Below, one piece after another: positions 1 to 8,860 of a DNA stretch of 16,374 nt (positions are counted from its first letter, which is position 1; each line of letters begins with the position of its first letter). A program made the position numbers and the translations under genes. This DNA comes from Megamonas hypermegale (GTDB lineage Bacteria; Bacillota; Negativicutes; Selenomonadales; Selenomonadaceae), in contig DCFC01000053.1 in the NCBI GenBank assembly GCA_002314325.1, positions 34,506-50,879 of the forward strand, in the 5' to 3' direction. The notes beneath the pieces were generated by a model. That model did not search any database, was not told the DNA's origin, and saw nothing but the letters and a program-made list of their open reading frames with translations.

Positions 1-241
1 CAGAGCTAAAAAACTATTTTCTTAATAGCTGAAGCTACCGTAAAAATCTCCAACGCAGACAAAATTTTAGCATAAATAGCAGATTGCAGTGTCAACAGCT
101 CAGCTTAAGTTCTTGCTGGAATAGGAAGGCTCGAGCCAAATTCCAAATGTTTCGAGCCGTTGTGCTGGCTGTACTTATAGAAGGGCTGCGAAGGCTCGCC
201 CAGTGCAGCGGTAGCGAAACGTTTAAAAAGGTTTCTTTTTG
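1..241. other. Non-coding region with short GC-rich inverted repeats
   Basis: No open frame with a ribosome binding site is visible on either strand. The stretch contains a GGCTCGAGCC palindrome (128-137) whose left part also pairs with TCGAGCC at 152-158, giving a potential hairpin of 7 bp. A 10-base string GTTGTGCTGG (159-168) matches an arm of the palindromes upstream of rex. The mixed GC content, stop-rich frames and inverted repeats suggest a dispersed intergenic repeat or decayed sequence. That is inference; I see no gene remnant I can name. Confidence 0.5.
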
Positions 242-275
242 GTTCATTTTTCTTTGACTTCAAAGAAAAATGAAC
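242..275. repeat. Perfect 15-bp palindrome with 4-nt loop
   Basis: GTTCATTTTTCTTTG (242-256) is the exact reverse complement of CAAAGAAAAATGAAC (261-275), separated by ACTT. As RNA this would be a long hairpin without a following T-run. As DNA it overlaps the -35 box and spacer of the promoter for the HPr gene. It may be a terminator-like end of an upstream unit, an operator, or a copy of a dispersed palindromic repeat; the sequence alone does not decide. Confidence 0.85.
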
Positions 276-282
276 GTATAAT
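254..282 (+). promoter_or_regulatory. Sigma-A-type promoter for the HPr gene
   Basis: TTGACT (254-259) and TATAAT (277-282) are separated by exactly 17 nt, close to the consensus of the housekeeping sigma factor. The -10 box ends 34 nt before the chosen ATG at 317. The -35 box lies at the centre of the 15-bp palindrome, so a protein bound to the palindrome, or cruciform extrusion, would affect promoter access. Confidence 0.65.
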
Positions 283-316
283 TTATTATAAAAATTACGA
301 AAAGGAGAAATTTTTT

Positions 317-583
317 ATGGAAGCAACAGTTACTATTATTAATAAATCAGGCGTTCATGCCCGGCCGGCTGCTATGATGGCGCAGATGGGACGCCGCTAT
401 AAATCGAAAATCACTTATACGGCCAAAGGACAGACGGTGGATGGAAAAAACATCATTCCGATAACGAGCGTCGGCATGACCTGCGGTACTCAGGTAATCA
501 TACGAGCCGAAGGCGAAGATGAAAAAGAAGCCATTGCCGCTCTGACTGAACTTATAAATAATCGTTTCGGCGAACATCAGTAA
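317..583 (+). CDS. ptsH: HPr-family phosphocarrier protein
   Basis: An 88-residue protein of normal HPr length. The phosphorylation motif SGVHARPA carries the active histidine at residue 14, followed by Arg16 and Pro17, as needed for PEP-dependent phosphate transfer by enzyme I of the sugar phosphotransferase system. The region that in Gram-positive HPr holds the regulatory serine (K-S-I, Ser46) reads K-N-I here, with Asn45 in its place, so HPr kinase could not phosphorylate it there. The start at 317 is chosen because AAAGGAG (301-307) lies just upstream; the same frame is open from 239, but that would put the start inside the palindrome and promoter. No enzyme I gene is adjacent; the next gene is valS behind its own leader. 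HPr family is certain; whether it serves sugar transport or only regulation is open. Confidence 0.88.
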   Translation: MEATVTIINKSGVHARPAAMMAQMGRRYKSKITYTAKGQTVDGKNIIPITSVGMTCGTQVIIRAEGEDEKEAIAALTELINNRFGEHQ

Positions 584-675
584 TCGTTTTCCAAGCATTT
601 TACTTATATTTCAGTTGTTTTTGTCGCTGTTTTATGATAAGATAACATATACAATTTTAATGAAATTTTAATGTT

Positions 676-911
676 AAAGACGATGAAGAAGAGAGTACAG
701 ATATGGACGGACTGAACAGAGAGAAAATTGTCGGCTGAAAAATTTTCCTGTCCGGTATCTCGAAAGTAGCTTTGGAGTTCTCAGGCTGAAATAATATTAG
801 GCATGAGCGCAGATACAGCGTTACGTAATGAAGTTCTGACTTTATTTGGCAGAAAAAATTAGGTGGTACCGCGAAATATCTCTTTCGTCCTTTTGGATGA
901 AGGAGATATTT
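676..911 (+). promoter_or_regulatory. T-box leader (valine) controlling valS
   Basis: The untranslated leader of valS carries the conserved T-box AGGTGGTACCGCG (861-873). Its TGGT (864-867) can pair with an uncharged tRNA ending in ACCA, consistent with discriminator base A. Stem I can be traced: AGTA (694-697) on the 5' side, AGATA (699-703) pairing with TATCT (756-760), then CGAAA followed by GTA (766-768). By position this matches the specifier after CGAAA in the well-studied B. subtilis glyQS T-box, and GTA is a valine codon. Uncharged tRNA-Val should stabilise the antiterminator (AGG near 861 with CCTTTT near 889) and allow transcription of valS. The 5' limit is approximate. A weak promoter candidate is TTCAGT (610-615), 17 nt, TATGAT (633-638). 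Confidence 0.92.
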
Positions 912-915
912 TTAT
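874..915 (+). terminator. T-box intrinsic terminator upstream of valS
   Basis: The arms 874-890 and 895-911 form a 17-bp stem (nine Watson-Crick pairs at the base, then pairs including G-T) with a TTTT loop, followed by a T-rich tract. The stem competes with the antiterminator because it uses the sequence just 3' of the T-box motif. This is the off-state of the valS leader. Confidence 0.88.
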
Positions 916-944
916 TTGTACAGATTTTACTAGGAGGATTTTTA

Positions 945-3599
<2,655 letters not shown>

Positions 3600-3628
3600 T
3601 TATTTTGTGATGAAAGGCTAAAGATGAA

Positions 3629-4936
3629 ATGAATTATCAGGAATCATTGGCTTATCTGGACGAGCTTAGTACATTCGGTACTAAGCTCGGACTGAGCCGT
3701 ATTGAAAAATTGGTAGGCTATCTGGACAATCCGCAGCTGCATTATAAGACTATTCACGTAACCGGCACGAACGGCAAGGGGTCGGTATCGTCCATGCTGT
3801 CGAGCATACTTACCATGTCCAATATAAAAACGGGGCTGTATATCTCGCCGCATCTAGTGTCGTATACGGAACGCATTCAGATTGACGGCTGTCCGATAAC
3901 GGAAGAGGCTTTCGCCGACTGTATCAGCGCCGTTAAGACATTTGCCGACAAAATGGTCGCAGAAGGGGAGGAGTCGCCGACACAGTTTGAAGTGATAACG
4001 GCAGCGGCTTTTCTGTACTTTGCTATTAATAAAGTGGAATATGCCGTTATTGAAGTGGGCCTCGGCGGTCTCTTGGACTCCACCAATGTGGTGAAACCGG
4101 AAGTATCCGTGATAACGAACGTAACGCTGGAACATGCAGCGCTTTGCGGCGGCACGCTGGAAGGTGTGGCCAAACACAAGGCGGGCATTATAAAGGAAGG
4201 CGTGCCGGTCGTAACGGCGGCTAAAGGAATGCCGTTGGAAATCATCATGCAGACGGCGGAAGAAAAAAGTGCCGACATTTTTATCGCAGGCAGTGATTTT
4301 TCCTCCGTATACAGCACTTTTGACGGACAGTATCAGTATCTGCGGTTTCTATGCGAACTTACCGGTACGAATTTTGACTACAAGCTGAAAATGCTCGGCG
4401 ACCATCAGGTAGAAAACAGCGCATTGGCGATAATGACGGCAGGTATATTGTCGAACAATGACGAACGTATAAATAGACAAAATATAATCGACGGACTGGC
4501 AACGGCCAAATGGCCGGCCCGCTTTGAACCGCTCAAGCTGGACGGACAGTCGTATATTATTGACGGGGCGCATAATCCGGCGGGAATGAGTATTCTCCGC
4601 CAAAATCTGGACAAATATTATCCGGAAGGAAAACGTGTCATACTGCTGGGCATTTTAAAAGACAAAGATATAGATGCCATGCTTGACTATCTGCTCAGGG
4701 ACGATGACGAGATTGTCATCACGACGCCGGACTCGGTGCGTAAAGCTTCACCGGAATATATTGCGCAAAAAATTCAAAATCATCATGTAGAGCTTTTCGC
4801 CGATATGTACGAAGCGCTGAAGGCGGCAAGACATTTGGCAAATAGAGAAAAACTGCTGTGCATTACCGGTTCGCTGTATTTGACAGGCGAGCTGAGGCAG
4901 GTCCTGGTCGATGAATTGAAAAACGTGCATAAATGA
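3629..4936 (+). CDS. folC: Bifunctional folylpolyglutamate synthase/dihydrofolate synthase
   Basis: A 435-residue Mur-ligase-family enzyme that adds glutamate to dihydropteroate and to reduced folates using ATP. The P-loop GTNGKGS is at residues 46-52; the central region has the family segment EVGLGG..DSTNVV (Leu replaces the usual Arg before Asp), and DGAHNP at 312-317 opens the C-terminal domain that binds the folate/glutamate side. Length fits the family. The ATG at 3629 has a modest Shine-Dalgarno (AAAGG, 3613-3617); the ATG at 3624 hits a stop after one codon and is not usable. The gene lies 29 nt after valS, and its stop overlaps the next start (ATGA at 4933-4936), indicating translational coupling. 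Confidence 0.96.
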   Translation: MNYQESLAYLDELSTFGTKLGLSRIEKLVGYLDNPQLHYKTIHVTGTNGKGSVSSMLSSILTMSNIKTGLYISPHLVSYTERIQIDGCPITEEAFADCISAVKTFADKMVAEGEESPTQFEVITAAAFLYFAINKVEYAVIEVGLGGLLDSTNVVKPEVSVITNVTLEHAALCGGTLEGVAKHKAGIIKEGVPVVTAAKGMPLEIIMQTAEEKSADIFIAGSDFSSVYSTFDGQYQYLRFLCELTGTNFDYKLKMLGDHQVENSALAIMTAGILSNNDERINRQNIIDGLATAKWPARFEPLKLDGQSYIIDGAHNPAGMSILRQNLDKYYPEGKRVILLGILKDKDIDAMLDYLLRDDDEIVITTPDSVRKASPEYIAQKIQNHHVELFADMYEALKAARHLANREKLLCITGSLYLTGELRQVLVDELKNVHK

Positions 4937-6252
4937 CGGCTGAAAAAACAGTGGGTGAAGATGTGAATATATTTAAAAAAAATAGATTTAACAACGACTG
5001 CAAGCGTACGATGTTCTACATTGTGGCGGCGCTTTTGTTCATGCTGCCGTTTTCCTATGAAATATCGAGTCTGCTGCTTGTAGCCGGCTGGCTTGTCTAC
5101 ATTTATAAATCCGTAAGAGGATTTTTTGAATGGGAGAGAACGCCGTTTGATTTTCCGATAGCCATCTTTGTAGTGATATCGTTTCTGTCCGTATTTGTTT
5201 CACCAGACCCAGCATTCAGTTTTTATAATTGTTACAATTTAGTAGGAAGATATGTACTTACATATTATTTAGTAGTACAAAGTTTAAACAGCAAGGATAT
5301 TAAACAGGTACGGATTTTGCCGGACAAAAACAAGCATATAGTCAGGGTGGCGCTTCTGGAACAGGTGAAAATACTCCTGTACGTCATGTGCCTGTCGCTG
5401 CTTATCGTGATTGTATACGGCTTTTTGCAGGCGTTTTTAGGCATAGGACTGACGGCGGAAGCGATGGTGTGGACGGATAACGCCATGTTTCCGGGATTGA
5501 AGACGCGCGTCTTTTCCACTTGGCAGAACCCTAATCTTCTAGGCGGCTATCTGGATTTCGTTCTGGGACTTTTGATGGGTGTATTCGTCGTAATTAAAAA
5601 TAAAAACGTGCGCATTGCTGTAGGAATTTTATTCTGTCTGGCGGCATTCTGCTTGACTTTGACGTATGCCCGCGGCGCCTGCATCAGCATCGCCGCAGTA
5701 ATGGCCGTTTACGGAGCATTGTACAACCGCAGAATTCTCATCGGGCTGATTTTTTTGGCGGCGGTGCTGCTGATAAGCGATACGGCGCTGGTGGAAAGAC
5801 TGACATCCGTATTTACGAAGCTTGATACGTCGTCGGAAATGCGGCTCGCTTTCTGGGAAAGCACCATTGCCATGATTTTGGATCATCCGCTGCTCGGCAT
5901 AGGCTGGGGCGCGTATTTTATGGTATACCCTACCTATGATTATTATATGCAGGGCAATTTCATCAAAATCGTTCATGCACACAATATGTATCTGAATTTC
6001 ATGGCGGAAATCGGTCTGTTCGGTTTTGTGAGCTTCATGGTGTATTATTTCGGCATAATCTATAAAGCGTTCAAAACGCAGATTGCCGATATCGAGCCGC
6101 TCAATAAAGGCGTTATGCTGGGCATAGGGCTGGGTATGAGCGCACTGGCGCTTAACGGTCTTACCGATTACGTGATGTTCAATACGGAACTGTCCATGCT
6201 GATATGGCTTTTTTCCGGTATTGCGGTAATATTGGGTAAAAAAAGTGTATAA
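4933..6252 (+). CDS. O-antigen ligase/polymerase-like membrane protein
   Basis: A 439-residue polytopic membrane protein with roughly ten to twelve hydrophobic segments. The Wzy_C/WaaL signature is visible: an arginine in a membrane-proximal TYARGA segment (Arg247) and a large extracytoplasmic loop ending in HAHNMYL with His348 and His350, followed by AEIGLFG. WaaL-type proteins join O-antigen or similar glycans from a lipid carrier to lipid A-core on the periplasmic face of the inner membrane; Wzy polymerases and glycoprotein oligosaccharyltransferases share the fold, so the exact acceptor is not known. The start overlaps the folC stop (ATGA). If it is a true ligase, it implies an outer membrane, which in a Firmicutes-like genome suggests Negativicutes. 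No sugar transferase genes are next to it. Confidence 0.82.
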   Translation: MTAEKTVGEDVNIFKKNRFNNDCKRTMFYIVAALLFMLPFSYEISSLLLVAGWLVYIYKSVRGFFEWERTPFDFPIAIFVVISFLSVFVSPDPAFSFYNCYNLVGRYVLTYYLVVQSLNSKDIKQVRILPDKNKHIVRVALLEQVKILLYVMCLSLLIVIVYGFLQAFLGIGLTAEAMVWTDNAMFPGLKTRVFSTWQNPNLLGGYLDFVLGLLMGVFVVIKNKNVRIAVGILFCLAAFCLTLTYARGACISIAAVMAVYGALYNRRILIGLIFLAAVLLISDTALVERLTSVFTKLDTSSEMRLAFWESTIAMILDHPLLGIGWGAYFMVYPTYDYYMQGNFIKIVHAHNMYLNFMAEIGLFGFVSFMVYYFGIIYKAFKTQIADIEPLNKGVMLGIGLGMSALALNGLTDYVMFNTELSMLIWLFSGIAVILGKKSV

Positions 6253-6259
6253 TATACAT

Positions 6260-6336
6260 GTTGTGCTAGTTGATTTCTCAAAGCAGTATAAACTATTATA
6301 CTGCTGACTATAGGCTCGATGTCTTACTAGCACAAC
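6260..6336. repeat. Nested inverted repeat, copy 1, upstream of rex
   Basis: The outer arms GTTGTGCTAGT (6260-6270) and ACTAGCACAAC (6326-6336) are perfect reverse complements (11 bp). Inside sits a second perfect hairpin, GCAGTATAA (6283-6291) and TTATACTGC (6296-6304), with a 4-nt loop. It begins 7 nt after the stop of the O-antigen-ligase-like gene and is followed by an AT-only stretch containing TATAAT (6341-6346). It could act as terminator, operator or small palindromic mobile repeat. Confidence 0.8.
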
Positions 6337-6355
6337 GGATTATAATATATAATAC

Positions 6356-6400
6356 CTGTTGTGCTGGTAAAACAGTTTGGAAAATCAACTGGCACAACAG
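6356..6400. repeat. Inverted repeat, copy 2, abutting the rex promoter region
   Basis: CTGTTGTGCTGGT (6356-6368) pairs with ACTGGCACAACAG (6388-6400) over 13 bp, with two G-T pairs in RNA. The right half, read on the minus strand, resembles the left half of copy 1 (both give TGTTGTGC-AGTTGATTT). Both copies are followed by a GATTATA-type sequence, so they are members of one repeat family. A TATAAT (6405-6410) 5 nt downstream could be the rex -10 box, with no good -35 box in place. Confidence 0.75.
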
Positions 6401-6451
6401 ATTATATAATAGTAGAGTAATATGTAATCAAGCCTTAGAGGAGTGAACACA

Positions 6452-7078
6452 GTGAAGGAACAAGCTATTTCCAAAGCTACAATCGACAGATTGCCGCTAT
6501 ATTATAGAACTTTAAGAATGGCGCAGGATGACGGAATGGATATAATATCATCAGAGGAGCTGGGACGGCGCCTGGTGCTTACGCCGGAGCAAATCCGCAA
6601 AGATTTAGCTTTATTCGGTCAGTTCGGCAAAAAAGGAGTCGGTTATTACGTTAACGAACTTAAATTTAATGTAGGCAAAATTCTAGGGCTTGATAATCAT
6701 TGGAACATCGCTATTGTGGGAATTGGTCATCTGGGTGTGGCGCTTGCCAACTATCAGAATTTTATCGCGCTCGGCTTCAATCTGGTGGCACTGTTTGACA
6801 ATGACCCGGGTGTTATCGGCAAGACAGTAAATCACGTAAAGATAAAAAGCATAGATGAACTGCCGAAAGCCGTAGCTAAATTAAAGATAGACATAGGCGT
6901 TATTGCCGTACCGGCGCAATTTGCCCAATCCGTCGCCGACAAATTGGTTAAAGCGAAAATAAAGGGAATTTGGAATTTTGCCCCGATAAAGATGAAAGTT
7001 CCCGACGATGTGAAAATCGTCAATGAGGATTTATCAGTCGGGCTCAGCCGATTATCGTATTATATTACAGGAAAATAA
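6452..7078 (+). CDS. rex: Redox-sensing transcriptional repressor Rex
   Basis: A 208-residue NAD(H)-sensing repressor. The N-terminal winged-helix domain carries the family hallmark QIRKDLALFGQFGKKGVGY; the C-terminal Rossmann domain has GIGHLG (residues 90-95) followed by an acidic FDNDP strand end that binds the dinucleotide ribose. Rex proteins bind operators when NAD+ is high and release them when NADH rises, controlling fermentation and respiration genes. The start is GTG at 6452, 8 nt after AGAGGAG (6437-6443); the in-frame GTG at 6443 lies inside that ribosome binding site and is less likely. Two palindromic repeats sit directly upstream. The next gene begins the propionate operon 255 nt downstream, a redox-balancing pathway, so regulation by Rex is plausible; I found no canonical Rex operator in the window. 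Confidence 0.95.
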   Translation: MKEQAISKATIDRLPLYYRTLRMAQDDGMDIISSEELGRRLVLTPEQIRKDLALFGQFGKKGVGYYVNELKFNVGKILGLDNHWNIAIVGIGHLGVALANYQNFIALGFNLVALFDNDPGVIGKTVNHVKIKSIDELPKAVAKLKIDIGVIAVPAQFAQSVADKLVKAKIKGIWNFAPIKMKVPDDVKIVNEDLSVGLSRLSYYITGK

Positions 7079-7099
7079 ACGATTTCTTGACGGTAAAAC

Positions 7100-7128
7100 T
7101 TGACGCTTTTCCCTAGTAGTGGTATGCT
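7100..7128 (+). promoter_or_regulatory. Candidate distal promoter of the propionate operon
   Basis: TTGACG (7100-7105) and TATGCT (7123-7128) are 17 nt apart, each close to consensus. It starts 22 nt after the rex stop. The -10 box is within the first copy of a direct repeat. It would give a leader of about 200 nt. Confidence 0.45.
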
Positions 7129-7144
7129 TTTGTTAGTGGTATGC
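7117..7144 (+). repeat. Two direct 11-bp repeats in the operon leader
   Basis: TAGTGGTATGC occurs at 7117-7127 and again at 7134-7144, a 17-base period. The first copy covers the -10 box of the distal promoter candidate. Direct repeats spaced by about one and a half helical turns can be binding sites for a regulator, but a chance local duplication is equally possible. Confidence 0.6.
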
Positions 7145-7184
7145 GTTATTGTTTATTTACAAATGACGTGTTGATTTTTCATAA

Positions 7185-7223
7185 TTTTTATTTATTAATA
7201 TTAAGTATAATTATAAATAAAAA
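7185..7223. repeat. AT-only 11-bp dyad upstream of the proximal promoter
   Basis: TTTTTATTTAT (7185-7195) is the exact reverse complement of ATAAATAAAAA (7213-7223). The stretch from about 7150 to 7250 is strongly AT-rich and directly precedes the proximal promoter, so it may work as an UP-element-like or curved segment. Such dyads arise easily in AT-rich DNA. Confidence 0.45.
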
Positions 7224-7251
7224 ATTTATACTGTAAATGGTACAATAATCT

Positions 7252-7280
7252 TTGATTATCATGCAGTAGAATGATATAAT
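7252..7280 (+). promoter_or_regulatory. Proximal promoter of the propionate operon
   Basis: TTGATT (7252-7257) and a perfect TATAAT (7275-7280) are separated by 17 nt. Transcription would start near 7287, giving a leader of about 45-50 nt, with AAGGAGGAG (7318-7326) just ahead of the ATG at 7334. This is the best promoter in front of the operon. Confidence 0.7.
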
Positions 7281-7333
7281 TAAACACGACAAATAATACA
7301 ATAATACAATCTTAGTAAGGAGGAGAATCTTTA

Positions 7334-8833
7334 ATGATTGACATTTTAGATCGCGTGCGCAATAAGGAACTGCATGCGAAAATTGTCACTGCGGAACAAG
7401 CAGCTGAATTAATAAAACCTGGCATGAATGTAGGTACCAGCGGTTTTACGCCGTCCGGTTATCCGAAAGCCGTTTCTTTGGCTCTTGCTGAACGCATGAA
7501 AGAACATCCGTTCAAAATCAACTTATTTACTGGTGCTTCTGTAGGACCGGAACTCGATGAAGCTTTATGTAAAGTACACGGTATCGACAAACGTATGCCG
7601 TATCAGACAAATAAAGCTGTAAGAAACGCTATCAACTCCGGTGAAATTGCATACAGCGATTTACACCTCAGCGAATCCGCACAGCTTGTTCGCTATGGTT
7701 TCTATGGCAAATTAGATGTTGCTATTGTAGAGGCTTGCGCTATTACAGAAGAAGGCAATATCATCCCGACGACTTCTATGGGTAATACGGCTTCTTTCGT
7801 ACAGCAGGCAGATATGGTTATTGTAGAAGTAAACACTACTCAGCCATTGGAACTCGAAGGTATGCACGACGTTTATGTACCGCTTGACCCGCCTCATCGT
7901 CTGCCAATTCCTATTGTAAAGGCTAACGACCGCATTGGTACACCGTACATACCGTGCACTCCAGAAAAAATTAAATGTATTGTTCCTTGCGACATTACAG
8001 ATAAAACTCGTCCATTCGGCGAAATCAGCGAAGCTGACCACAAAATGTCCCAGTACATTATCGAACTTCTGCATGAAGAAGTTAAAAAAGGCCATATGCC
8101 GAAGAACCTGCTGCCGCTTCAGTCCGGCGTAGGCAACGTGGCAAATGCCGTAATCAGCGGATTTGTTGATTCCGACCTTAAAGATTTGTCTGTATACACA
8201 GAAGTTATTCAGGACGGTATGTTCGACTTAATCGATGCGGGTAAATTGAACTTTGCATCCGGTACAGCATTATCTCCTTCTCCAGACGGATTAAAACGTT
8301 TCTATGAAAATATCAAAGAATATAGAAAACATCTCTTACTCCGTCCGCAGGAAATCTCCAACAGCCCAGAAGTTGTAAGAAGAATTGGTGTTATTGCCAT
8401 GAATACTGCTATTGAATGCGATATTTACGGTAACGTAAACTCCACTCATGTAATGGGCAGCAAAATGATGAACGGTATCGGCGGTTCCGGCGACTTTGCC
8501 CGCAACGCTTACCTCACATGCTTCTTCACAGCATCTACAGCTAAAGGCGGTCTTATCTCCTCTATCGTTCCTATGTGTTCGCATGTTGACCATACAGAAC
8601 ATGATGTTGATATCATCGTTACTGAACAGGGTCTGGCTGACCTTCGCGGTCTTGCTCCACGTGAACGTGCTCGTGAAGTTATTAACAAATGTGCTCATCC
8701 TGATTATAAACCAATGCTGATGGATTATCTGGAAAGAGCAGAAGCTGCAACTAAACATGCACAAACTCCGCATATTCTTAAAGAAGCTTTGTCCTGGCAT
8801 GAAAAATTCATGGAAACAGGTTCAATGAAATAA
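7334..8833 (+). CDS. scpC: Propionyl-CoA:succinate CoA-transferase (acetyl-CoA hydrolase/transferase family)
   Basis: A 499-residue cytoplasmic class I CoA-transferase of the Cat1/YgfH/AarC type. The catalytic glutamate is expected at Glu290 in YTEVIQDG, which would form the glutamyl-CoA thioester; the glycine-rich GIGGSGDF (381-388) matches the CoA/oxyanion loop of the family. Family members exchange CoA among acetate, propionate and succinate; the position as first gene before methylmalonyl-CoA mutase makes propionyl-CoA:succinate transfer the likely reaction, releasing propionate and activating succinate without ATP. Acetate as an alternative acceptor cannot be excluded from sequence. The ATG at 7334 follows a very strong AAGGAGGAG. 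Codons are of the highly expressed type (GTT, GCT, CGT, TCC). The mutase follows after 27 nt. Confidence 0.9.
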   Translation: MIDILDRVRNKELHAKIVTAEQAAELIKPGMNVGTSGFTPSGYPKAVSLALAERMKEHPFKINLFTGASVGPELDEALCKVHGIDKRMPYQTNKAVRNAINSGEIAYSDLHLSESAQLVRYGFYGKLDVAIVEACAITEEGNIIPTTSMGNTASFVQQADMVIVEVNTTQPLELEGMHDVYVPLDPPHRLPIPIVKANDRIGTPYIPCTPEKIKCIVPCDITDKTRPFGEISEADHKMSQYIIELLHEEVKKGHMPKNLLPLQSGVGNVANAVISGFVDSDLKDLSVYTEVIQDGMFDLIDAGKLNFASGTALSPSPDGLKRFYENIKEYRKHLLLRPQEISNSPEVVRRIGVIAMNTAIECDIYGNVNSTHVMGSKMMNGIGGSGDFARNAYLTCFFTASTAKGGLISSIVPMCSHVDHTEHDVDIIVTEQGLADLRGLAPRERAREVINKCAHPDYKPMLMDYLERAEAATKHAQTPHILKEALSWHEKFMETGSMK

Positions 8834-8860
8834 TACCTTTTTAGGGAGGAAAATTAAATT

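Noticed and set aside
239..316. N-terminal extension of the HPr protein
   Set aside because: It would start inside the palindrome and cover the promoter; the ATG at 317 has AAAGGAG upstream and gives normal HPr length.
846..944. In-frame N-terminal extension of valS from an ATG at 846
   Set aside because: This stretch is the T-box and terminator RNA; the ATG at 945 has a strong ribosome binding site and fits the family N-terminus.
5629..6333. Minus-strand open frame opposite the O-antigen-ligase-like gene
   Set aside because: Low-complexity, His/Gln/Tyr-rich translation with no family resemblance; the + strand gene explains the DNA.
7149..7162. TTGT-6-ACAA dyad as a Rex operator in the propionate leader
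   Set aside because: Rex sites need about 10 nt between TTGT and ACAA with inner G/C or TA symmetry; the spacing and inner bases do not fit.
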